Shown: piece by piece, positions 54,557-62,340 of the stretch | Numbering within the stretch: position 1 is the first letter of the stretch | How the letters are laid out: each line of letters starts with the position of its first letter | Assembly: GCA_040080965.1 (NCBI GenBank) | Contig: JBEBHH010000014.1 | Coordinates: 1 to 64,000 of the forward strand | Direction: 5' to 3' | DNA: 64,000 nt | Origin: SHZI01 sp040080965 | Lineage (GTDB): Bacteria > Pseudomonadota > Gammaproteobacteria > Steroidobacterales > GCA-2729495 | Position numbers and translations under genes: made by a program | The notes under the pieces: generated by a model | Told to the model about the DNA's origin: nothing | Databases searched by the model: none | The model's input: only the letters and a program-made list of their open reading frames with translations

Positions 54557-55666
54557 ATGGCTATTTCGGACGACACAATCAAGAAGGCCGTTCAGCGGTA
54601 TCACCGCGAATACGATCGGTACCTCAAGTTGTGCGCGCGAGTCGCTGAGATTTGTCGCATAGAGGTTGTCGAAGGCAACGCAATCCGCGCCCAGGTTACT
54701 GCGCGCGCGAAAAGTCCGAAGAGTCTGGAGGGGAAGCTGAGGCGATTCGCGACAAATGGTAAGAAGACAGTCCCCAATGTGAATGCTGTATTCGAACAGA
54801 TCCGCGATCTGGCAGCCGTTCGAATCGCTACATATGAGCAACGCCACGAAGACCAGGTTGTTGGATTCGTCTGTAGGCGCTTTGTAAATTCAGCGGGGCT
54901 GCCCCCATTGCACGAACGTAAGGATAAGAATAGGGATGACGCCACTAACTTCTACCGTGCGACCCATATCGAGGTGTTCCTCCCTTCGTCCGATATCGTT
55001 GGTACGTACACAAATGTTGCCGACGTGCCTTGCGAGGTCCAAGTGTGCAGCATGATGGCTCACGTGTGGAACGAGGTCGAACATGATCTCGGTTACAAGC
55101 CGGCCGCCGGGTCTCTTTCGGAACAGGAGCGGAACTTTCTGGTGACGCTTGGCAACTCCGTTCGGGCGGGTGACGGAACGATCGCCAGCCTATTCGCGGA
55201 AACCGAACGTCGCCAGAGGGAGCAAGGTGGCTCGTTCGCGGATGTCTACGACTTCGTCGCGCGTCTTCGCGGGTGGTTCCCGGGTTCGGAGTTTGGACGA
55301 AATGCCGGCGCACTCTTTGAGGCGTTGCAGCCGATTCGCCTCGTGACCCCGGATGGCATACGGAGGCTTCTTGATATGGCGGAGCCAATGACTGAAGTGG
55401 GGCGGACGCTGGCGGAGGACTTCTCCGCGAAGTTGGTTGCCCGTGACGAGACACGCTTCGGGGTTGACTGTAACTCCTCAGACCTACTCTTGGTATTGTT
55501 GCTACCCAAGGTTGGAAAGCATCTCGTTGCATCGTCGAGTGACGCTAGCACCGACGGACTCGGGCGAGTGCGTTGGCTTGCTGAGCGCTTCAACGACATC
55601 TTCCCGAGTGAGGAGCGAGTCGATCCATTGGCCAATGAAGTCATAGAGCAGCAGGGAACGTCTTAG
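54557..55666 (+). CDS. RelA/SpoT-domain (alarmone synthetase-like) protein inside BREX
   Basis: 369 residues. N-terminal RelA/SpoT nucleotidyltransferase domain (about 15-185): RAKSPKSLEGKL (50-61), DLAAVRI with D84 (84-90), FYRATH with Y133/H137, CEVQV with E160 and Q162, and HDLGYK (176-181). The acidic residues D84 and E160 that catalyse pyrophosphate transfer in (p)ppGpp synthetases are kept. No hydrolase (HD) domain. Residues 190-369 are an unknown C-terminal region. GAAGGA precedes the ATG, and the stop directly abuts the pglX GTG, so it belongs to the BREX transcript. Role in defence, e.g. growth arrest like CapRel/ToxSAS proteins, is inference. Confidence 0.88.
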   Translation: MAISDDTIKKAVQRYHREYDRYLKLCARVAEICRIEVVEGNAIRAQVTARAKSPKSLEGKLRRFATNGKKTVPNVNAVFEQIRDLAAVRIATYEQRHEDQVVGFVCRRFVNSAGLPPLHERKDKNRDDATNFYRATHIEVFLPSSDIVGTYTNVADVPCEVQVCSMMAHVWNEVEHDLGYKPAAGSLSEQERNFLVTLGNSVRAGDGTIASLFAETERRQREQGGSFADVYDFVARLRGWFPGSEFGRNAGALFEALQPIRLVTPDGIRRLLDMAEPMTEVGRTLAEDFSAKLVARDETRFGVDCNSSDLLLVLLLPKVGKHLVASSSDASTDGLGRVRWLAERFNDIFPSEERVDPLANEVIEQQGTS

Positions 55667-57607
55667 GTGAACAAGGACATCCGCAACGCCATCGAACGGG
55701 CTACCCAGCGCGCCCGTAAGTTGCTCGAGGATGACTATGCCTTGCAGCTCGAGGGGACGTTCGACGTTCTGCGCACTGGCGCCGTCGCGATGAAGGCCGG
55801 ATCGCACCTGGCACCGCGGCAAGTCGTCCAGCGGGACAAAATCATCGCCACAGTCGAGCACAAGCGGGCTGCTGGCATGAGTGCTGCGGAGGCAGTCGTC
55901 GATTACCTGCGGGATGCCGCGTTCACGACGATCAACCGCTTCGCTGCGCTCAAGATGCTTGAGGCGCGTGAGCTCGTTCAGGAGTGCATTACCAAGGGTG
56001 AACAGTCGTCCGGATATCGCGAGTTCTGCGGCCTCGCGCCTGGCGCGGCTCTGCTACCCGACGGCGCCGGCTATCGCCTGTACATCGAGAGTCTGTTCGA
56101 TGAGATGTCCACCGAGGTAAAGGTGCTCTTCGATCGGAGAGATCCGGCGTCGGTGCTTTGGCCGAAGCGAGCGACCTTCGATGCGCTTCTGGAGGAGCTG
56201 AACGCTCCGGATCTATCCGGCGTGTGGGGCGAAGACGAGACCATCGGGTGGGTCTACCAGTTTTTCAACTCGGGCGAAGAGCGGAAGAGGATGCGCGACG
56301 AGAGTTCGGCGCCGCGCAACAGTCGGGAGCTGGCTGTTCGCAACCAGTTCTTCACGCCGCGCTACGTTGTTGAGTTTCTCGTGGACAACACGCTCGGGCG
56401 GACGTGGATCGAGATGTACGGCGTGGGCAGCAGCCTTGCAGGGCAGTGCCGCTATTTCGTGCGAAGCGAAGAAAGGGGTACCCGTAGCCGCCCAAGGAAA
56501 GACCCGCGCGATCTGCGCGTACTTGACCCCGCATGCGGCTCCGGCCACTTTCTGCTCTACTGCTTCGATCTTCTCCTCACCATCTACGAGGAAGCGTGGG
56601 CGGTCGAGGCGGCGGGCACGGTTAGCCACGAGACTGGCCGGGCGCTGCGAGACGACTACCCTGACATCACGTACCTCAGGCGAGCGGTGCCAGCGCTTAT
56701 CCTTGAGCACAACCTTCACGGTGTGGACATCGACCCGCGTGCCGCGCAGATTGCCCCGCTGGCTCTCTGGCTGCGTGCCCAGCGGGCGTGGAAGGATGTA
56801 GGCGTTTCGGGGACGGACCGGCCCCGCGTGCGTCGCACACACATTGTTGTCGCCGAGCCGATGCCGGGGGACAAGACACTCGTCGAGGAATTTGCCGAGC
56901 GGCTGGAACCACCTCTACTACGCGATCTCTTTCGCAAGATGGTGAGTGAGATGCGGCTTGCCGGTGACCTGGGCGCTCTCATCCCAGTCGAGCAGGGCAT
57001 TGCCGCGGACCTGCGTCGGGCGCGTGAGCAGTTCGCGGCCCGGCAAAAGGAGCTGGAGAAGGGATATCTCCCTGGCTTTGAGCCCGAACGGAAGCAGGGA
57101 GAGCTTGACATCTCAGGAATCGATGATGACAGCTTCTTCCAGGAGGCCGAGGCAAATATCGTGGAAGCACTCCGGAACTTCGCTGAATTCGCGGTCGGCG
57201 CCGTCAGTGTGCGACGGCGGCTCTTTGCCGGCGACGCGGCGCAGGGCATTGCGCTGATCGACCTCCTGCGCACGCGCTTTGATGTGGTGCTGATGAACCC
57301 ACCGTTCGGCGCGGCGAGCCTTGCCGCTAAGAAGGAATTCGAAAAGGCCTATCCGCGGACTAGGAACGACATCTACGCAGCGTTTGTCGAGCGCGGCATC
57401 CAGCTCCTCCAGCCGCACGGGTTGCTCGGAGCCATTACCTCGCGCACGGGCTTCTTCCTGTCGAGCTTCCAGAGGTGGCGCGAGGAAATTCTCTTGAAAG
57501 AGGCGCCGCCGGTTGTGTTTGCCGACCTGGGATACGGTGTGATGGACGCCGCGATGGTCGAGGCTGCAGCCTATTGCCTCGAGAAGAGCCGTGAGGTCGC
57601 AGTTTGA
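55667..57607 (+). CDS. pglX: BREX methyltransferase PglX, N-terminal (catalytic) half
   Basis: 646 residues from a GTG. N6-adenine methyltransferase part that marks host DNA in BREX. Motif I DPACGSGHFL (about residues 286-295) and catalytic motif NPPF (about 543-546) are intact. It ends abruptly after YCLEKSREVAV at a TGA where PglX proteins normally continue. The next frame, starting with TTG at 57604, encodes the rest. The join TTGA overlaps by 4 bases. Confidence 0.92.
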   Translation: MNKDIRNAIERATQRARKLLEDDYALQLEGTFDVLRTGAVAMKAGSHLAPRQVVQRDKIIATVEHKRAAGMSAAEAVVDYLRDAAFTTINRFAALKMLEARELVQECITKGEQSSGYREFCGLAPGAALLPDGAGYRLYIESLFDEMSTEVKVLFDRRDPASVLWPKRATFDALLEELNAPDLSGVWGEDETIGWVYQFFNSGEERKRMRDESSAPRNSRELAVRNQFFTPRYVVEFLVDNTLGRTWIEMYGVGSSLAGQCRYFVRSEERGTRSRPRKDPRDLRVLDPACGSGHFLLYCFDLLLTIYEEAWAVEAAGTVSHETGRALRDDYPDITYLRRAVPALILEHNLHGVDIDPRAAQIAPLALWLRAQRAWKDVGVSGTDRPRVRRTHIVVAEPMPGDKTLVEEFAERLEPPLLRDLFRKMVSEMRLAGDLGALIPVEQGIAADLRRAREQFAARQKELEKGYLPGFEPERKQGELDISGIDDDSFFQEAEANIVEALRNFAEFAVGAVSVRRRLFAGDAAQGIALIDLLRTRFDVVLMNPPFGAASLAAKKEFEKAYPRTRNDIYAAFVERGIQLLQPHGLLGAITSRTGFFLSSFQRWREEILLKEAPPVVFADLGYGVMDAAMVEAAAYCLEKSREVAV

Positions 57608-59802
57608 AGACTGTATTTCTGCGCGTGTTGGAATCGGAAGACAAGGCTGCGGCGTTGCTAGGAGCAGTGGGCGAAGCGGAGGGCGCTCGGGGTCGCCAGC
57701 GGTTTGAGGTCGACCCGTCGAGCTTTGCTGCCGTGCCGCGTTCGCCGTTTGCCTATTGGGTGAGTGAGCGTCTTCTGCGGCTTTTTGGGGACCTACCTCC
57801 CTTCGAGGCGGAGGGGCGTGCAGCGCGACAGGGCGGAGTCAACGGCGATGACTTTCGATGGCTCCGCAGTTGGATGGAGGCTGCATCGACGCAAGGTAGA
57901 GGCCGATCCGTCCCGATCGCAAAGGGTGGCAAGTTCTCTCCGTTCTATGCTGACCTTCCTCTCCGGGCATCTTGGGATCCTAGCCGGGATACCTTCTGGG
58001 CCTTTGTCGGACTTCCGCACCGCCCATCGCTGAAACCCGCCTCCTTTGACTTCTACTTCCGCCCGGGCCTCACGTGGCCACGCCGGACGAACGGCCTCTC
58101 GTTGCGTCCGATGCCGACGGGGTGCATCTTTGCCGATAAGGGGCCGGCAGCGTTTGTTGAGAACGATGACGTCCGCGAATTGCTCGTGCTTTCATGCATC
58201 ACCAACAGTCGCGCGTTTGGCCTACTCGTTTCTCTCCAGCTGGCGCGTACGGAGTTGGCCCAGTCGTACGAGGTGGGCCTGATTCAGACCACACCCATCC
58301 CTAGCTTCACGGATTCCGACCGCGAGATACTCGCCCAGCTCGGCCGCCGAGCCTGGTCGCTGATGCGGTCGCTTGATACGTGCACTACAACCTCACACGC
58401 CTTCATGCTCCCGGCGCTACTGCAGGTCGCCGGCGCCGACGTGGCCAGCCGAGTCGCGGCGTGGTCCAAGCACATTCGGACAGTTGAGGTGGAGCTTGGC
58501 CGCATTCAAGCCGAGATCGACGAGCGCTGCTTCGTCCTCTACGGCATTGATGAAGCCGACCGCCGTGCCATAGCCGAGGACTTCGGTACCCAGGGCTCAG
58601 AGGAGTCATCGAACGACGACGCAGCCGGTGCTGAAGAGGATGACGTCGGGGAGGACAACAATGAGACCGAATCTACCAGCGATGGCGCGAGCCTCGCGAG
58701 GGAGCTGGTCTCTTGGGTCGTTGGCGTCGTATTTGGTCGCTTCGACGTGCGTCTGGCGACCGGTGGGGGTGCGCTGCCCACCGAGCCCGAGCCGTTCGAT
58801 CCTTTGCCCGCCTGTTCGCCCGGCATGCTTACGGGCGGGGACGGCCTACCTCTTGCCCGACCGCCGGCCGGCTATCCGCTCTCCTTTCCCGAGGCTGGTG
58901 TGCTCGTCGACGACCCGGGCCACGCGCAGGATCTTACCGCCGCCGTGCGCGCCGTGGTCGACGCGGTCTTCGGCGCTGATGCTGACCGGTGGTGGAGCGA
59001 CATCGCCGCGCTGCTCGACCCAAAGGGCCACGACCTCCGTCGTTGGCTCGCCGACAGCTTCTTCGAGCACCACCTAAAGCGCTACTCCAAGAGCCGAAGG
59101 AAGGCGCCCATCCTCTGGCAACTCGGCACGCGCTCAGGCCGGTACAGCGTGTGGCTCTACGCCCACCGCCTCACGCGCGACAGCTTCTTCCAGCTTCAGA
59201 ACGAGGTGGTGGGCCTGAAGCTCCTCCACGAGGAACGACAGCTCACGAATCTGCAGTTAGCGGGTAGCCCATCGGCGTCGGAGCGCAAAGACATCGCCGC
59301 GCAGGAGGCCTTGGTCGAGGAGCTGCGCGTGATGCTCGACGAGGTCAAGCGCGTCGCACCCCTCTGGAACCCGAACCTCGATGACGGCGTGGTGCTGACG
59401 ATGGCGCCGCTCTGGCGGCTGGTGCCCCAATACAAGCCTTGGCAAAAGGAGCTGAAAAGCAAGTGGGACGAGCTCGCTACGGGCAAATACGACTGGGCGC
59501 ACCTTGCGATGTACCTCTGGCCCGAGCGCGTGGTTCCGAAATGTGCAACCGATCGAAGCCTCGCCATCGCTCATGGTCTCGAAGACGCGTTCTGGGTCGA
59601 AGGCCCTGACGGAAAATGGAAGGCACGCACGACCCCGGTCAGACCCATCGACGAGCTGGTCCGCGAGCGCAGCTCATCGGCCGTGAAGGCGGCGCTCAAG
59701 AGCCTGCTCAATGCGTCAACCACATTGGGACTTCGTCGCGCTCGCGGCCGCCACGCAGCGTCTTCAGAGGTAACCGAAGGGGGCGCTGATGCATCCACTT
59801 AA
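57604..59802 (+). CDS. pglX: PglX, C-terminal (target recognition) half, separate frame
   Basis: 732 residues from a TTG. Continues PglX: VFLRVLESEDKAAALL, PFAYWVSERLLRLF, and C-terminal repeats such as LWQLGTRSGRYSVWLY and YKPWQKELKSKWDEL. The first residues join directly to the end of the upstream frame, so this is one gene in two -1 frames. One extra T in the TTT at 57602-57604 would restore it. It may be a sequencing error, a natural indel, frameshifting, or a real split with coupled translation. The stop overlaps pglZ by 14 bases. Confidence 0.9.
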   Translation: MKTVFLRVLESEDKAAALLGAVGEAEGARGRQRFEVDPSSFAAVPRSPFAYWVSERLLRLFGDLPPFEAEGRAARQGGVNGDDFRWLRSWMEAASTQGRGRSVPIAKGGKFSPFYADLPLRASWDPSRDTFWAFVGLPHRPSLKPASFDFYFRPGLTWPRRTNGLSLRPMPTGCIFADKGPAAFVENDDVRELLVLSCITNSRAFGLLVSLQLARTELAQSYEVGLIQTTPIPSFTDSDREILAQLGRRAWSLMRSLDTCTTTSHAFMLPALLQVAGADVASRVAAWSKHIRTVEVELGRIQAEIDERCFVLYGIDEADRRAIAEDFGTQGSEESSNDDAAGAEEDDVGEDNNETESTSDGASLARELVSWVVGVVFGRFDVRLATGGGALPTEPEPFDPLPACSPGMLTGGDGLPLARPPAGYPLSFPEAGVLVDDPGHAQDLTAAVRAVVDAVFGADADRWWSDIAALLDPKGHDLRRWLADSFFEHHLKRYSKSRRKAPILWQLGTRSGRYSVWLYAHRLTRDSFFQLQNEVVGLKLLHEERQLTNLQLAGSPSASERKDIAAQEALVEELRVMLDEVKRVAPLWNPNLDDGVVLTMAPLWRLVPQYKPWQKELKSKWDELATGKYDWAHLAMYLWPERVVPKCATDRSLAIAHGLEDAFWVEGPDGKWKARTTPVRPIDELVRERSSSAVKAALKSLLNASTTLGLRRARGRHAASSEVTEGGADAST

Positions 59803-62338
59803 CGACTATATCGCGAAGCAAGTTGCCGAAAAGCTGAAAAGCAAGAAGATCGTTGTTTGGTACGACGCCCGAGGTGAGTTCGGACCATTCATTGCGGAAG
59901 TGCGCGGCGGTCCGCGAACGTCTAATGAGCTAATGCCGGTGTTTGTCGCGGGCGTCGCGACGAGCCTCGCGGAGTTCGCGGGTTCCATGTTCGAGCTCCG
60001 CACCGTCGTCGAGCCACGCGTTAGCGGTGATACGCCCGAGTCAGTTCTTATGTACTTGTCGGGTTGCGAGCGAGACCGTCGCGGCTCAGTGCTCATGGAG
60101 CTCGAGAAGGCCGGTGAGTGTTACGAGCCCCAGTTAAAGCGCCTCGCGCGCAACGTGCTTCGCCAGCGCTACACTGACGGGGTAATTGACGAAATGCTGG
60201 CTCCAGAGCGCGTCACGTATGAGGATCTCGCTCGCGCCTCTTCTGACTCATTCTCCCCAGAGCCGCCGTCTCTCCTGAAGAGCATCTTCCATGATGTCAG
60301 GGGCAATGACGGAGTGCTTGTAGCATGGCTCGTCAGTGATGTGCGAGACGCAGACATCGCGGTGAAGGAAGCGACACGCGAGGTGGTCAAGCTCGTCCGA
60401 TCGCGTCTGGGCCTCGAGCTGCCAGACGATTCGGCGCTCGCGAAGCTGCGTGCGGTCACCCTTCGGTACGTCCTCGCAGGTGAGTTTCGGAGTGACTTGA
60501 ACTGTCCGCCACCGCCGTCCCTCGATGGCGTCCCGAGCCCCAAGACGAAGGAGGAGGAGGCCGCGTTGCGAGAGCTGGCGCACCGCCTTCGCTCGGGCTT
60601 CGCTGAGGCCTATGCTGCTCTTGCAGATAACCTCGAGGAGGAGCTCGGGCTGCGGAGCGCCAAGCTGCCCGCAGGGAGTCTGGGCGCCATCGACACATTT
60701 CGATTCGAGGAGCGCTGGCTCCTCAGCCACTGCGGTGAACTCATCGCCACCAGCAGGTTCGGTGAGGCATTGGTAGTCTTCGGCGAGCGCGAGCATAGTT
60801 TCTGGCTTGACCGGGACGTCGGGCGGAAGGCCCAGTGGGAGGCCTGCCGCCGCATGGCGGAATTGGGCAGCCTGGCCGTATCGGTCCGGGCAGACCTGGT
60901 TAAGGCCTCCGGCGATATCAACGCCTGGATCGATGCCTATACGACCAAGAATGGCTGGTACCGTCTTGACCAGGCGCAGCGTCGCCTCGAGTCCTGGGTT
61001 TCGAGCCTGGATGACGACCCCGAGGAGCGCCCACTTGGCGTCGTTCGCCGCACTTATGAGGACGCCTGCCAGGCAATGGCCGATGGCTTTACCAAGGCGC
61101 TGATGAAGGCAGGGTGGGCGGCTCCAGCGTCGTTGCAACAGACTAGGATCTTTAGTGAGGTCGTGTCTCAGCGACCGAAGCCCGTCGCCTATTTCCTAGT
61201 GGACGCCATGCGTTTCGAGATGGGCGTCGAGCTTTCCGAGCGGCTGCCAAAGACAGCGGAGGTATCCATGCGCCACGCCCTCGGTACCCTCCCCAGCATT
61301 ACGCCTGTCGGCATGGCAGCTCTTCAGCCGGGTGCCTCAGCCAGCTTCAGTGTCGTCGAGCAGGGTGGCAAGCTCGGCGCACGGATTGACGAAACATTTC
61401 TCCCGGACCTGGCATCGCGGAAACAGCTGGCGGCGGCGCGAGTGCCGACCCTTGTCGACATTTCGCTCGACGAACTTCTCAGCCTACAGCCATCAAAGCT
61501 CTCCAAGAAGATCGACGGCGCACAGATCGTGGTAGTTCGGTCCCAGGAGATCGACCACGCCGGTGAGACGGGCTTCACCTTCCAGGCTCGGCAGGTGATG
61601 GACACCGTCATCGATAACCTCGCGCGGGCGATCCGGAAGCTCGCTGCTGCGGGCGTTGAGCACACGGTGGTGAGCGCCGACCATGGCCATCTGTTCTTCG
61701 CCTCCGACCGCAACGAGTCCATGCGGACTGATGCCCCCGGCGGTGACACCGTGGAACTCCACCGCAGGTGCTGGATCGGTCGCGGTGGGGCCACGCCGCC
61801 AGGGTGCGTTCGCGTATCCGCCTCAGCACTTGGGTACGCTTCGGATCTCGACTTCGTATTCCCAATAGGGTCAGGCGTCTTTAAGGCAGGTGGTGACCTG
61901 GCATTCCATCATGGTGGACCCTCCCTCCAGGAGCTGATTATTCCTGTGCTTACCGTCCGGACGAAAGTAGGCGCGTCAGAGAAAGCGCCGACAGGACCCA
62001 TTGCCGTTAGCGGCATCCCTGCAGCAGTTACGAACCGAATATTTAGCGTCACCCTTCAGCTCGGCGGCAGGAACCTTGCGCTGTTTGCGGGTGAGATGCT
62101 CGTACGTCCCCTATTGATGTCAGCTGGAAAGCAGGTTGGGGCAGTCGGGATGGCTGTGGATGCGGACCTCGACCGTGCAACCGGTTGTGTCCCGCTCGAG
62201 CCCGGGAAGCCCGTTACCGTTGCTTTCCTGCTGAGCGACGAAAGTCCGGTCTCACTTCGGGTAGTGGTGCAGGATCCGGCTACTGATGCGGAATTGTACC
62301 GCTCGCCGACCGATATCCCGGTTCGACTTGGAGTGTAG
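59789..62338 (+). CDS. pglZ: BREX alkaline-phosphatase-like protein PglZ
   Basis: 849 residues. PglZ of the alkaline phosphatase superfamily: FLVDAMRFEMG (around residue 470) and SADHGHLFFA (around 630) hold the likely metal-binding Asp and His residues. N-terminal IVVWYDARGEF is typical of PglZ. Starts within the end of pglX (GAAGGGGG upstream) and is followed by brxL 2 bases downstream. Confidence 0.94.
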   Translation: MHPLNDYIAKQVAEKLKSKKIVVWYDARGEFGPFIAEVRGGPRTSNELMPVFVAGVATSLAEFAGSMFELRTVVEPRVSGDTPESVLMYLSGCERDRRGSVLMELEKAGECYEPQLKRLARNVLRQRYTDGVIDEMLAPERVTYEDLARASSDSFSPEPPSLLKSIFHDVRGNDGVLVAWLVSDVRDADIAVKEATREVVKLVRSRLGLELPDDSALAKLRAVTLRYVLAGEFRSDLNCPPPPSLDGVPSPKTKEEEAALRELAHRLRSGFAEAYAALADNLEEELGLRSAKLPAGSLGAIDTFRFEERWLLSHCGELIATSRFGEALVVFGEREHSFWLDRDVGRKAQWEACRRMAELGSLAVSVRADLVKASGDINAWIDAYTTKNGWYRLDQAQRRLESWVSSLDDDPEERPLGVVRRTYEDACQAMADGFTKALMKAGWAAPASLQQTRIFSEVVSQRPKPVAYFLVDAMRFEMGVELSERLPKTAEVSMRHALGTLPSITPVGMAALQPGASASFSVVEQGGKLGARIDETFLPDLASRKQLAAARVPTLVDISLDELLSLQPSKLSKKIDGAQIVVVRSQEIDHAGETGFTFQARQVMDTVIDNLARAIRKLAAAGVEHTVVSADHGHLFFASDRNESMRTDAPGGDTVELHRRCWIGRGGATPPGCVRVSASALGYASDLDFVFPIGSGVFKAGGDLAFHHGGPSLQELIIPVLTVRTKVGASEKAPTGPIAVSGIPAAVTNRIFSVTLQLGGRNLALFAGEMLVRPLLMSAGKQVGAVGMAVDADLDRATGCVPLEPGKPVTVAFLLSDESPVSLRVVVQDPATDAELYRSPTDIPVRLGV

Positions 62339-62340
62339 CC

